Assembly: GCF_016545825.1 (NCBI RefSeq)
Contig: NC_052618.1
Coordinates: 38,138,196 to 38,202,195 of the forward strand
Direction of reading: 5' to 3'
Origin: Eucalyptus grandis
Lineage: Eukaryota > Streptophyta > Magnoliopsida > Myrtales > Myrtaceae
DNA length: 64,000 nucleotides
Shown here in pieces: positions 22,570 through 35,250 of this stretch. A program made the translations under genes and the position numbers. The notes below the pieces were generated by a model. The model did not search any database and was not told where the DNA came from. It saw nothing but the letters and a program-made list of their open reading frames with translations. Positions within the stretch are counted from its first letter, which is position 1. Every line of letters begins with the position of its first letter.

Positions 22570-24222
22570 CTAGTTCCATGACTCCGAAAGTTCTACGTTA
22601 ACGCCATCTTTAAAACCAAGTATGGGATTGCGGTAGACATTTCCTATCTTGATTTCCGTCCACCTGTAAATAAGTAGACAGAAAAGATCATGGGACAACT
22701 GCCATGAATTCTCGGCCCCACATTTTCTTGCCAGAGACAACCAGTATATTCGCAGAAGAATTGAGAATTTGTCTACCCAAACTTTGTGACCAACACATGA
22801 AGAAATGCACATAAGAAGGCTCGAGTGTATTATGCTCCAACACATTGTCTCATTCCTCCACCGAAAGGCATAAAGCTCTTCAATACTGTGCCCGAATCAA
22901 GATCCTGATAGGCAATGGACATCAAGTTATGCCAAGAAGACAGGAAAAAATTCAGTCAATGAAGACGTATTGAAAAGAGAGATCAAGAAACATCTGCTAG
23001 TTAAGTTTCAAGGCACGCACCTTCCAGCACCAAGGGTTAAATTCAAGAGGATTCTCAAACACATTGGGATTCGTGTGGAGCAGTAGTGACGACCATGATC
23101 GACCACCCTTTTGGGATCATAAATCCTGCAAATGCATAGTTTGTGACAGTATATTGCTAATTAGAGTTTCAAAAGTGCGAACATTTATCGAGACCACTTA
23201 CCGTTAACTGGGATATCTCGAACTACTCTTCGGAGTAGCCCTGGAGCAGTATTTGCCAGCCTGAGTGTTTCATTTATTACCTGAAGGTTTTTTTTTCATA
23301 GAGTACTCTTTACATGTTGGAACATGATTCTTCTTTGAAGTATAGAAGGCATAGATATAAAAATGCCAATGAAGGGATTCCGCGTCACCTGCATCGTGAA
23401 AGTCATCGACTTGTATTCATCCCAGCAAAGTGCAGTACTTTGGCCCTCTCTCCTTTCAAGGATCAGTTTGTGCTCGGCCTACGATGTAATTGTTGCCATT
23501 ATTGAACAATTTTTTACAATATGGCATAAGAGAATTTTTTAGATATTGTTAGTTCATACGCATTAGGTAAATCCTCTTACCCTTAATTCCTCTAGGATTG
23601 CTGGGGTCTCGGACAGTAGCTTGAGGATCATAGCCAGCATTGACGAAATAGACTCAGAGCTTGCAAAGATGCCTGCAAACATCATCTGAACTATGGAAAT
23701 CCTCTGTTAGGAACTCCTGATCATGCATACTGTCAATTGCCTGATCGAGAAAATCTACATTGCTTGCTTTCCCTGCATTGAGTATCTCCCTCAGGATACC
23801 TTTGAGCATATCTATCAATTTCTTGTGTTCCTGGAGTAAAACGATGAATTGTCAAAAGGATTAAGATTCATGTATTTGGCTCAAAAGTTTCCAAGGTTTT
23901 CCCTAAGCTAAGTTTCTACTTCATAGCCCATGCTTTCCAACTCCCTAACGCCTATTCTGTCAGTCTTCAATGACAAAAAAAAAAAAAAAAAAACTCAGAT
24001 ATACTATATTTTTGTAACAATTTAGCTGGTAAATTGGCACTAAATGCAATTTTTGACTGCAAGGGAAAGTGAAATGGTTATTGAGATTTTCTTCCGACGA
24101 AAAAATCTGAGAAAACATAAGAGGTGTTGCAAGTTTTCAAATACCTTTAGGCACCTATGGTATGTAGTACCTGGGACATTAAGAGGAAAGGCCATGAAAC
24201 ATTTTCTAGTCCACAACTCCAA
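22570..24222 (-). pseudogene. CYP87-type cytochrome P450 pseudogene, copy 1, 5'-truncated
   Basis: CYP87 enzymes are membrane-bound plant monooxygenases, several of them acting on triterpenoids or steroids. The 3' exons are present on the minus strand: the tail of exon 3 (MAFPLNVPGTTYHRCLK), exon 4 (EHKKLIDMLKGILRE, LTEDF block), exon 5 (LCWDEYKSMTFTMQ), exon 6 (VINETLRLANTAPGLLRR), then the heme region FGGGMRQCVGA and the C-terminus ending SESWN. Exons 1, 2 and most of 3 are missing. Damage includes an extra C after LTEDF, a missing base in the MVVTTA...HTNP block, and a GAA-to-TAA stop two residues after the heme Cys-Val-Gly. Clearly non-functional. The upstream side was later invaded by a solo LTR at 24391. 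Confidence 0.85.
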
Positions 24223-24390
24223 AGGAAGTTAATAGAACAACTTTGGTAGAAATATGGTATTGTATGTGAAAGGCCGCTTTCAAAGCGTCACCTCATAGAA
24301 AATTGGGTAAATTGATTATACTAATCATACTTCTCATCATGGCTACAAGGGTACAATTACACCTTTCGAATACACCATTTTTTTCAAGAC

Positions 24391-25954
24391 TGTTGATACC
24401 TAATTTTGGCAACCCTAAATAAATAAAAAATAAAAAACACATTAGAACCAATAAAAAGAAAAAAATGGGGAAACCAATTTAATTGATCGTGCATAGAAGT
24501 TGGGAATTCCGAAGAATATTCAATTTTTGGTAAATGTGAAAGCAAATTCTTGATCAAAGAAATTAGGTGAATAAAAAAGTAAGGAGTTTGATAAAAGGAA
24601 AAGAATAAAACATTTAAGGAAAAATTAAGCCGATTGTAAGATCATGCTCAATTTACAAATCATGAATTAAGGGAAGAAGGCGTGAGAGACAAAAAATAAA
24701 ATAAATAAAATAAAAGGAGAGAGAGAAAAGAAGCCTTCGTCCATTCAATCAGTCAACAAGGGGAGTCTTGCTTACTGAATGAGTGCAGAAAAGGTACAGA
24801 AAGGTACAGTGAGAGAGACGTGAGGGCAGAGAAAGGAAAAATAAAGAAGCACAAAAAGAAAGAAAAAGAAGGAGTCTTCTTCTTCACCAAACCGGGGCTC
24901 GACGTCCACGCCCTGCAGATCGTGCCTCTGCAGCCGTGAGCACCGCGCCTCAGACCGCCCATCGCTCGCCAGCGTCCTCCGCTCCTCCGCAGCTGCCCGC
25001 AGGAGCTGCGGCGTGCCCGACGCCGCAGCAAACAGGCGACCGACGCCCCCTCAGCGCAATCGACGCCTGCACCTCCGCCTCGTCAGCAAACCCGCGTCAC
25101 CGCCGTCGCAGCCCTCCGCCCGGCGCCCATAGCAGCCCGCTCGTTCCCCCGCGAAAAATCTCGACACCTCTGACCCCCGAAGCTCTGTCGCCGTCGCTCT
25201 TGCCCCCGTGAAGCTGCTACTGCCCGACGCCACTGCTCACCACCGCCGCTGCGACCCGCGACCCAGCTGCTGCTCGCCGGTCACCGTCGCCCCGCCAGCG
25301 CCCGACGCCTACTGCGGCTGCGACGACCCAAACGCTCACCACTGCTGCTGTCGCTCTGCACGACGCCTCCGCCGCTGCTGCTTTCCCTTCGCCGACGCTT
25401 CCGCTCGCCGTCTGCGGGACCTCCGCCGCAGCAGTTCGCCTCCGCCGCGCCTCTGCCTGCCTTCCTCCGCTCGGAGCCCGACGCCGCCGCGCCTCTGCAA
25501 CCCGCGACCGCCCCCCTCGCCGAGCCTCTACCGCGTCTCCGCTCACCACCGCGCCTCACCCGCGACCTGCAACTCGCCCCGCTGCAGCCCACTCGCCACC
25601 GTCCTCCTTCCGGCGCACCACCGCCACCCTGCCGGTCCTGCCCGCGACGTGCAGCACCGTCGCCCGCCGCGCCTTCTCCACGAGCCGCTACCTACAACCC
25701 TCTGACGAACGCCTCCGAGCGCCGACGCCACCAGCAGCCCGCAGCAACCAGCCCGTCGCCGCTGCTTCTGTTTTCCGTTCCTCCGCTGGTCGCCGTGCCG
25801 CACCTCCGTGCCAGCCCGCGCCACCGACGCCGCAAACGCCGCTTCGCCCGCTCGCCGAAGCCGTCGCTGGTCCACCTGTCAACGCGTTTGCCGCGCGTCG
25901 TGTTGAGTTCCCCTTAGGTAGTTTATTTTTATTTTTATTTTTCATTTATTTTGC

Positions 25955-26011
<57 letters not shown>

Positions 26012-27264
26012 TAAATTTTAGTTATTTAAATTGAAACATTGGGTCGATGTTCATTTTATGAATATTGTAGACATTTCTGCAGGATTTTGTCCAAAATTAT
26101 TATAATTATTAATTTGATTCGTAAACGTTGAATCATTTTTTAATTATATTAATTTTTTTGGGCATTTTGATAGCATTTTGGTTATTAAATCATTATAATT
26201 ATTAATTTGACCAGCAAGGCTTTGGATCAAATTAATTATTTTGAACTTTCTCAAATTTTTAATTATATTGTGATGTTTAGGTTAAAATAATCGTTAATTT
26301 AATTTGTGAGACCTTTTTCGGTTATTTTAATCCTTCGTTTGATGAATATCTCAATTAGTTTAGATATAATGTTTATATGATAATTGCTTGTCTTGAAAAA
26401 CACTAAAAAAAAAAAAATTCAAAAATCAAATCTTGCTTCAAAACATGTTGGTTTCATAAATTAGAATTGCATTTTTAGATTGCACATTTCTATAATTTTT
26501 TGGAATAGATTAGGCTTGGATTTAATTATTTTTTATAAGGGCTTAGATAATCTTTGTACATTTTTCTTAAGAAAATAGTTTTCTAAGATAGGATAGGGTT
26601 TAAGTCAAATTAATCCCTAAAATAAATTAAAAATTATTCATTTTAGATGGTTTAATTAGGTTTCCTTTATTACAAAATTTAATTAAAAAAAACAAAAATA
26701 TTAGGTGCATGTCAATTAGTTTGCATGTTAGGTTCACTTAATTAGAAATAGCTTGTTAGTAAAATTAGGTCATGTAGTTAAAGTGCATGTTTTAATTCCG
26801 AAATAAAAGAAAATCCAAAAAAATTGTTTGTTTTGTGTGTTTATTTATTTTGATGTAATTTGTTTGATTCATGAAGTGTTTAATAATGATTGAGCACTTG
26901 TGTGATTACCCTTTGCATGATAGTAATTTAAATTAAAATTAAACCAAGCCGCCTACAAAGACATTTTTGAAAATAAAAGAAATGGCACCGAAAAGATATT
27001 AGAAAAATCTAGTGTAACCAAGTCCCGTACCTAAAATCTCTTGTTCGTAGGAGTAAAATAATTCTCCTATTATTTTACTTAAGTGTCTAATCGACTTACA
27101 TAAACTAATTAGTGGCAACTCCTAGATAAAATCCATTTGCATGTTAAAAATTTGAATTTAAGTCACGAATTGGTATGGGTTTAGGAGAACCCGAGCTAAG
27201 TTTAAAACTCAGTAGTCCAATAGCCTAAACCCTAGGTGGTGCACCCGAAATTTAGGTCACGACA
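24391..27264 (+). mobile_element. Solo LTR, Ty3/gypsy-type family C
   Basis: It begins TGTTGATACCTAATTTTGGC at 24391 and ends TTTAGGTCACGACA at 27264. The 5 bp aagac lies on both sides (24386-24390 and 27265-27269), a perfect target duplication. The ends differ from families A and B. It contains a very GC-rich block (24900-25900) with many apparent open frames, a long (att)n microsatellite, and an AT-rich second half. No retroelement genes are visible. Length is 2,874 bp. Confidence 0.8.
25955..26010. repeat. (ATT)n microsatellite
   Basis: An uninterrupted run of att/tat trinucleotides inside the family C LTR. Confidence 0.95.
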
Positions 27265-27544
27265 AAGACTTTTAGGCATAGTCAACTAAGCTACTATCCT
27301 AGGATCCTCCAACTATTTGGCAAATGACCTTTTAAGTTATCCAACATTATCATACTTATCAAAATATTCACCACTACAGTTAGATTTGATTACTTTTAAG
27401 ATTTTTACCAACTATTTCTTGATTTCAATTCGAAAACACTTGAACATGTCAAAAGACTCGGATTTTTTCTTAATCAAGTATAGATAACTATATCGAGATT
27501 AGTTGTTAATGATTGTGATGAAATTAAAATTTTCTACACAAGGT

Positions 27545-28417
27545 TTCTGTTGACATGGAATCGACTGGATCAATTAATCGATGGCTCGATTTGACTTGAT
27601 GTATTTATTTGTTGAAGTGATTCAGTGAATATATGAATTATACTGACTTGCAGGAAAGGACTGAGACAAAAGTAAGTCTTCTATCTCATGCGTAACTAGA
27701 TAGCCTTTAAGCGTATTTCCTTCTTAGTCGGGTCTTAGGGGGTGAACTTGTTGAGATGCCATCGTCTCATCCCGTTGTTGGATAACATTTTCAGGTTCTT
27801 AAATGGCAGCTCTTCCCGAGCATTTTGGCCAATCAAAGAAGGTTACCGAGTAAAGGTGTTATATTCCGCTTCATGGGAACCCAAGGGGATGGGTCTATGA
27901 ACTCGTGAGGTTCGTGGTCTATGTTGATGTGGGTCTACCCTATAAGGTACCTCATCAATACGGATCATGGTATCGTCGTAAGCGAAATGGACAGAATGAA
28001 GGTCCCATACCAGAGTTTGAGGTCCTTATATCGGTGCTGGAGGTTGCTTTTGGAAAAGGCACGGTAGATCCTCCTTGTGGTTCAATGGTAGACTCGGATC
28101 TTTTAGATCCAGGGACCTCGGAGTATTCAGTCGAAGACTCGACTAATTAGAGGATCTGTAGCCCGCCCCCTTTTTGCAGAGCTTGTATATAGTCGGCTAA
28201 TATTGTATATGACATAGCTTGAAATGTATATAAAGGTGTGGGTTGGTTTTAAAAAATTGTGGCCCTACTTTTCTATCACATCTCCATGTTGTCTGGGGAT
28301 TAATTATTCGCTTCCATATGCACATTAAAATGAATGGATCGGTGACGCGTCCTGGAACGTCGCAATTTAATCGACCACCGAGGGATGGGCACATGCTCGG
28401 AGAATCGGAGCGTAACA
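27545..28417 (+). mobile_element. Truncated LTR, family A, 3' part
   Basis: The end agaatcggagcgtaaca at 28417 matches the family A terminus (cggggcgtgaca). Blocks ahead of it align in order with the 3' part of the copy ending at 57192: 'gtaagtc...ctcatgc', 'gggtcttagggggtgaactt', 'ggataacattttcagg' and 'acttttctatcacat'. The 5' two thirds of the LTR are missing. Confidence 0.65.
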
Positions 28418-29426
28418 GATCCAGTCAACGTCAGGTATGGTACAATCAACAAACAACTCGGTCAACTCGGGTCCTGGGTTCGAGCCAGGTCGACCCATTT
28501 CCCAACTTCGTTGACATAAGCCCTAGCGAGAGCCCGCCAAGCACGTGCAACGCACACACTGCTACAATGCGCGCATGGCCATGCATGGAAGCACGTACAA
28601 CGTCCCCTAGTGTCTTGCGACCACTCAAAATGCTTTTCTCAACGAGCTCTTTCCATTTATGTGATCAAATTTGATTTTTACCGCACAAAAAATCATGAAA
28701 AATGCTCGAATCCGTACATTCAAGTTCTAGATTATGGTTGTTCTGATGCCACATGTAAGTTGTGAAAGCGCACTGAAGATCTCCATAATTAGAATTAAGA
28801 ATGCATATAAATAAGTAAAAAGATCTGTGCGCTTGATTTAAAATCCATCATTCTTGATGTGAAACAATAATGATTCAAAGCTCAAGTGTTTCTCCTCTAT
28901 TGTCCTTTGTATCATTGGCTCAATGTGACTACCCTCACCCTTAGTGTTCCATAAATGCTTCTTATATGAGGATATTTGTGTGTTAGGATTAGATGAGAGA
29001 CATGATCATTATTTATAGAATTTTCGGCTAGACCATCTCATCACAGGTTGAGCTCAACTTGGCCCATAATAACCAGTTCAATATTAGACTAATTAATAAT
29101 ATCTCACTTTATTAGATTAATCCTGTAGAATAGTAAATTACAGTATCAATTAATATAGTTCACATCAGAAAAATTCTGACGATTCATCCTTATATTGTTA
29201 TAATAAATGACCCCAAAATGCTTATCCCAAAATGCTTATCGGTAAAAATCATCAATCTTCCTGGAAGCATACTTATAGAGAAGCAATTTTATGTGCTTTT
29301 TATTTAGACTTTTCTCATGTTTTGACCTCTTCGTACGCTGCAAAAAGGCAAAAGGAAAAGTTTAGATGTGCATGATATCTAAAGGATGGGGATCTTTAAT
29401 TCAGATCGATACTCGATCATAATATC
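28418..29426. other. Intergenic between LTR A fragment and P450 copy 2
   Basis: No gene seen. The last 250 bases are the 3' flank shared with P450 copy 1. Confidence 0.55.
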
Positions 29427-30197
29427 CTAGTCCCATGACTCTGAAAGCTTTACGCTAACACCATCTTTAAAACCTAGTACGGGATTGCGGTAGACATCTC
29501 CTATCTTGATTTCCGTCCACCTGTAAATAAGTAGACATAAAAGAAGATCATGAGACAACTGCCACGAGATCTCGGCCACATTTTCTTGCCAGAGACAACC
29601 AATATATTTGGAAAAGGAATGAGAATTTGTCTACCTAAATTTTGTGACCAACACATGAAGAAATGCACATAAGAAGGCTCGAGTGTATTCTGCACCCACA
29701 CATTGTCTCATTCCTCCACCAAAAGGCGTGAAGTTCTGCGATATTGTGCCTGAATCTAGATACTGATATGCAATGGACATCAAGATATGCCAAGAAGACA
29801 GAAAAAATTCAGTCCATGAAGATTTATTGAAGAGAAAGATCAAGAAATATCTGCTAGCTTTTCAAGTGTCGCACCTTCCAGCGCCAAGGGTTAAATTCAA
29901 GAGGATTCTCAAACACATTGTGATTGGTATGAAGAGCGGTCGTGACTACCATGATCGACCACCCTTTGGGATCGTAAATCCTGCAAGTGCATAGTTTGTG
30001 AGAGTATATTGCTAATTAGAGTTTCAAAAGTGCAAACATCCATCGGGACCACTTACCTTTCAGTGGGATATCTTGTAATGCTCTTCGGAGTACCCTTGGA
30101 ACGGTATTTGCCAGCCTGAGTGTTTCATTTATTACCTGAAGTGTTTTTTTTTTCAATGAGTACTTTTACATGTTGGAACATGCTTGCATAGAAGGCG

Positions 30198-30232
<35 letters not shown>

Positions 30233-32277
30233 TTGTGAAGGGATTCTGGTCACCCGCATCGTGAAAGTCATCGACTTGTATTCATCCCAACAAAGTGCAG
30301 TACTTTTGCTCTCTCTTTCAAGGATCAGTTTGTGCTCGCCTACGATGTAATCGTTGCCATTATTGAACAATTTTTCACAATATGGCAAGTTCATACTCGT
30401 TAAGTAAATCTTCTTACCCTTAATTCTGCTAGGACTGTTGGGGTCTCAGACAGTAGCTTGAAGATCATAGCCAGCATTATCAAAATAGACTCAGAACTTG
30501 CGAGGATGCCCGCAAACATCAACTGAACTATGAAATCCTCTGTCAGGAACTCCTGATCGCGCATGCTATCAATTGCTTGATCAAGAAAATCCACATTGCT
30601 TGTTTTCCCTGAATCGAGTCTCTCCTTCAGGATACCTCTGAGCATATCTATCAATTTCCCTGTGTTCCCGGAGTGAAACGATGAATTGTCAAAAGATTAA
30701 GATTCATGTATTTGGTTCCAAACTTTTTTGTTTCCAAGGTTTGCCTTAAACTAATTTTCTACTTCATAAACCATTCTTTCCTACTCCTTTAAGCCTATTC
30801 TGTCAGTCCTCTATGGCTAAAGAAAAAACTCAGATATACTATCTTTTTGAACCATTTAGGTGTTGAAGTTGGCACTACGGGCATTTCCTAACTGCAGGGG
30901 AAAATGAAATGGCGATTGAGATTTTCTTCCGTCGATAAAATTGTAAGAAAACATAAGAGGTGTTGCAATTTTCAAATTACCTTTAGGCACCTACGGTATG
31001 CAGTACCAGGGAAATTCAAGGGAAATGCCATGAAACCTCTCAAGAACCTGTTGAACCTCTCATTGGTAGCGTCTGCTGAAGCCTCATCAGCATCATAACT
31101 AAAAAGTTGCTTCCCCGCGAAATCGAACATCATCTAAAAGATGGTTAGTTCAACAAAATAACTTGTAAGCTCAATGAAAATATTTCAATGCTGTAAATTT
31201 TAAAGGAAACATGCCCCAAACGGACAAACTAGAGTTTTACAGCAGAAGCAGCTTGTTTCACTTCGATGCACGGTTGGCTGGACCACATTCTTAGACATCT
31301 CTCAACCCATTCCTCTATTTTCTGAAGCAGCTTTTCTCTGAGGATGTCGGAGCCAAAGTGATTTAGAAAGATTCTTCTTATGTACTTGTGAACAAGACCG
31401 ACTCTGCTCAAGCGGGATTCGCCCTCCATTGCAAGTATCTTGGCAAAGGTGTCAAAGTACCACATTTCAACGAGCCTCCTTCTTGCTGAAGGATGTGATT
31501 ATTAAATTCTGGGTCTACAGAAAAAATGATTGGCCGACCTGCTAGACTGGTTCGGAATATTGGCCCATACCTGAAAATAGAATACATGATTATCACGTTA
31601 ATTCTTTCAGGAAGCAAGAGAACCAGTTTCCTTTGCGGCAATCTCTATTAAGCAAACATCGTTGAAAGAGTTTAAGAATGGACTCAAGCGCTTTCTCATC
31701 GTTCAAGGTTCTCAAAATCCATTTATTTTTTTTATATTCAACGTTAAAAGAAGTTCGAAAGGTCGTTATGGGTTTGGCCTCGACATAGAAAAATTTCAGT
31801 AGTTCAGAAACCAAAGAATGTTACCAGTAGAAAAACTAAACTCGACCTGACAGATTAAAAACATAGAATACTCGATTTGTAACTATATAGTTGAACAGAT
31901 AATCTTTTAGTGCAACACCATACCATTACAACTTGACGCACACGTGATATTCACAATAAGGTTGAAACCCAAGCCAATCTAATCGGGTTTTCAAGAGTCA
32001 GCCCACACAAGACCAAATTAATATGGACCCTGCAATCTACAAAGCATTGGGTGGAAGGATGTTACCTCTGAACTCTCTTTCTAATGAACGGATGAAGGTC
32101 AAGAGAGTAGCTGGGAATCAAGATCTTAAGAGTCTCCCCAAGGAGAGGCAAACCCATTGAACCTGGAGGCAAAACCCCATTCCATCTGGGTTTTCTCCAC
32201 TCGTAGACCCAACGAACACAGTACAATAAAGTCGCTACCGCAAGGCACAATGAAACGACCCACATTTTTCTCTTCAA
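29427..32277 (-). pseudogene. CYP87-type cytochrome P450 pseudogene, copy 2, nine exons
   Basis: All nine exons are visible: 32277-32066, 31570-31241, 31133-30981, 30667-30418, 30339-30254, 30135-30057, 29980-29875, 29762-29635 and 29520-29427. Exon 1 has a signal anchor (VVSLCLAVATLLYCV) and the proline-rich hinge PPGSMGLPLLGE. The I-helix region is in exon 4, ETLR (ExxR) in exon 6, and the heme-binding loop FGGGMRQCVGAEY in exon 8. Lesions: one base missing after LQQEG in exon 2, loss of the intron 3 acceptor AG (now GG) plus an extra base at the start of exon 4, and one base missing at the start of exon 5, where copy 1 reads AEHKLILE. It is not functional as written. The product resembles CYP87A proteins along its length. 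Both copies lie on the same strand with shared 3' flank, a tandem duplication. Confidence 0.88.
30199..30230. repeat. (TA)n microsatellite in P450 copy 2
   Basis: An alternating ta run within the intron between exons 5 and 6 of P450 copy 2. It is absent at the same place in copy 1. Confidence 0.9.
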
Positions 32278-33390
32278 GTTTGCGATTCTTCCAATCCTGC
32301 AAAGAGACCATATTTATAGATGTCCAACATGTGCATGAACTGTGCCACCCCGAATCCCAGCAGAAAGGGAGGATGACACGACTATTCTTCTACCCAAATG
32401 ATGCAATTTCTAACCATCTGTTCCAACTTCCAAAAGTCTGTTGATATCACTCTCGCTCTAGAGGTCGCTAACCAAGAGACCTGAAAATATTGGGAATGAG
32501 AGGAGTGAGCAATCACAACTCAGTAAATAATACATCTCTTATTAGTAAATCGAGCAACTTATCAAAACTTCATAATCCAAACTCAAAGTATAAGATACAT
32601 GGTGAATCGCATATAAGTTGTTTCATTTCAAAAAAACTTTGTATAAATCAGAAATACTCATTTAAATTCACCATCAAAATTTAGATATCAATGGTCAAAT
32701 CCATTAGTTAATCTCTATAAAAAAAAAAAACAATGTCAATAGTCCATTCTATTGTCTAACTCGTACAACATTACTTCTCAATGTCCTAGAAGTGGCTTCC
32801 ACGAGGCTCACGACATCATATGGTATTTAGCCCTTGAGTAGTACAAGGCCTTGGAGGTGGTTTCCACAAAATTCGTATCACCGTGTAGCACCTAGCCCTT
32901 GATCAACACATATCAATGGTACAAGGCCCGAAGGTAACTCTCACAAAGTTACATGAATTTTGTCCCATAGTCGCATGTGAGTTGCACGTGCTCATAAGCA
33001 TGCGAAGATTTGGCCGGCCAAGAGAGATTGAAGTTATCCATTTCCAGCGGTGACGTAAGACTCCACGCCTAAAGTTTATCTAAGAATGGGTGTACTCTAA
33101 TGACTCTTTTGAGAAAATAGGGCCTATTTGAAAATTTCCCAAACATAGAACACGCGATTCCTATCTTGCTTATGCAGTTGAACAGATTATCTTTTAGTGT
33201 GACTCCATACTATTACAATTTTATACACACATCTGAAACCAAAGCCAAGCTAATTGAGTTTTTCAGTGCCAATTCACTTTGGTTTGCTTTCGTTCCCCAT
33301 ATAAGACCAAATTGATATAGACTATATTTCATCAACTCATGCAATCCCCTCGAACTACAAAAGAAAATTGGAGGAAGAGATGTTACCTCC
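32278..33390. other. 5' flank of P450 copy 2, no gene seen
   Basis: AT-rich non-coding DNA. 31860-32060 and 33150-33390 share diverged blocks (agaacac/gcgattc, gttgaacagat.atcttttagtg, 'agaccaaattgatat'), so the upstream region appears partly duplicated. Confidence 0.5.
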
Positions 33391-33607
33391 ATTTGTTTAG
33401 CAGAAAATGAGTGATTTTGAATATATTTTTCTGAAAATAATCATTTGTGGCACTGACAAAAATAAATAAATGAAAAATATTTTCATTGTGCACGAAAATA
33501 TTTATCTACAACGAAAATATTTTTCATTGATTAAATATTTGAACAATATAAGTTATCATTTTTAAGAAAATGTTTTCCAAATCGTTCATTTTTCGCGAAA
33601 CAAACGG
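33391..33607. mobile_element. MITE-like element with terminal inverted repeats
   Basis: The left end atttgtttagcagaaaatga is an imperfect inverted match of the right end tcatttttcgcgaaacaaacg. The interior is AT-rich, non-coding, and contains gaaaatatttttc-type palindromic pieces. Size, ends and lack of genes fit a miniature inverted-repeat element. No clear target duplication was identified, so the superfamily is not assigned. Confidence 0.6.
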
Positions 33608-33616
33608 ATACTTCAA

Positions 33617-33862
33617 TAGGTTTTGCTTTGGGCCGAGTATGGAATCTAGATGGACGGTATCCCAAAAAACCGAACCAAACTACTCATACTTAAAAATACC
33701 ATTAATCTCAAGCAATTCGCCACTTCTAATAGGCAATTATCTTTTATTTTTGTATTAATATGTCTTTTATTTGGATAGTGAAAAGAATGACATCAATTGA
33801 GTTTCATATTCCCAATTACTTCTTCAGGCCAGCTTTAGCACTTCCTCTCAAAAAGCAAACGG
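33617..33862. repeat. Dispersed direct repeat, copy 1 (pairs with 36838-37078)
   Basis: Both copies begin 'ggttttgctttgggc' and end 'cacttcctctcaaaaagc', with a few substitutions and one-base indels. They are in the same orientation about 3.2 kb apart. No coding content. Confidence 0.9.
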
Positions 33863-33957
33863 GTTAGCAACAACATCATACATCACGTCATACATCCCAA
33901 ACCCACCCGTTGCCCTTTGAACGTATGATAGGACTATTGAAATCCAAAAGACAAATG

Positions 33958-34050
33958 GAAGACTAATGTGGAGAAACGGCATACTGGTTGGGGAGCGTGA
34001 CAAATGGAAGACTAACGTGGAGAAACAGCATACTGGTTGGGGAGCGTTTA
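33958..34050. repeat. Two-copy tandem repeat of about 50 bp
   Basis: 'gacaaatggaagactaa.gtggagaaac.gcatactggttggggagcgt' occurs twice head to tail with only two or three differences. Confidence 0.9.
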
Positions 34051-34479
34051 TCTATGAACCTTAGCTTCTATTACAATTGTTTTTAAAAACATATTGGTCC
34101 AAGAACCAGCGCATCTAATGGTACAATTGTTCAACCGGTCTATAGATAGACCAGGTGAACTGTCCAATTTAAGTTTAGAAATGCATTCTAGAATAAAGGG
34201 CTGATATATAGAAAACAATGCACTTTTTTAATCACAAATCTGCACAAAGCTGCATTGGTTGTGTGCACCTTTTTTTTTATATATATAGGGTTGTTGATTT
34301 GAGTCTCCATCATCACATGACACATGTTGGCCCTAATTTTTATAAGAAGTCATTTAGATGCTTTGCTATTAGAGGACGAAAGAGTTGGTTCTAAAAGCAA
34401 AAAAAAAAAGTATGAGAATTTTCAGAGGCAAGTGATCAAATTCTACCACCACCAAGGAGGATTTTCGTTCTGAGAAATC

Positions 34480-34690
34480 TGCAGATTGGTTCAACCAATG
34501 GAACTGGGTCACCTCCATCCTTTCACTGGTTCCAAGTCCAAACAGCGTAGGGTGCTGAGCCAGACCACAAAGTCACTGCCACAACAAAGAACGAAACAAC
34601 CCTCATATATATATTTCCTTCAAGCTAGAGACTCTTCTCATCTTGCAAGGAGACCATCTTTAGATGGATGCCCAACAAGTGTATGAACGA
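34480..34690 (-). pseudogene. Relic of a third CYP87 exon 1 and leader
   Basis: The minus strand reads MRVVSFFVVAVTL at about 34600-34560, alignable with MWVVSLCLAVATL of P450 copy 2 exon 1. The leader 'cttgcaaggagaccatctttagatg' (plus strand) matches 'cctgcaaagagaccatatttatagatg' upstream of copy 2. The hinge and the remainder are scrambled. It is best read as the 5' end of a decayed third paralogue. Confidence 0.5.
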
Positions 34691-35104
34691 TGAAACAAAC
34701 ACCCACTCGTGAGAGCGTACTTCTGTTTTGACCATTTGAACTACTGCACCCACATCCGAAGTTCCCAATTGAATTTCTCTTGGTTCAGCAAAAGCGATGC
34801 CTTGCACTACTAAACCTCAACTTCTAATTGAGCAATGGACTTTTCTTGTTCCTAATTTTTTTACTAAATAGCAAGCTTTACACCAAAGTAATTTGCAATT
34901 AACATTGCACGTGTTCCAAAATGGTGTTTGCGTGAGCATAAGATTTAGCACTAAGTAGTTGGAATTATAAAATATTGCCTAAAAAGTAAACACAAATGGA
35001 CAATTTTTTGGGATTATTGTCTGTCAAAAATTATTTTGATACAAACTAAATTTGATATATATATATATATATAATTGATTTATATTTATAACCATTCCTC
35101 AATT

Positions 35105-35250
35105 TTTTTTTTTTGAGTAGTCCTATTATATTAACTCGTTCTTCAGAACTATATCGTCTTCACCCTAATGTCCCCACCCCAACCTCATGAGAAAGTGAGG
35201 ATTCAAACCCTCACTTCCCCCTTCCATGTTGGAATGTAGCCACTAAGGCA
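35105..35250 (-). mobile_element. SINE-like element with tRNA-type boxes
   Basis: On the minus strand a head with 'ttagtggctacattccaacatgg' and 'gagggtttgaatcctc', resembling Pol III A and B boxes, is followed by about 90 bp of body and a poly(A) run (poly(T) at 35104-35115 on the plus strand). Flanking direct repeats were not clearly identified, hence moderate confidence. Confidence 0.5.

Noticed and set aside
24936..25945. Long overlapping open frames on both strands in the GC-rich block
   Set aside because: They lie inside a solo LTR with a perfect target duplication, are alanine/arginine/proline strings open in several frames at once, and show no domain. Composition explains them.
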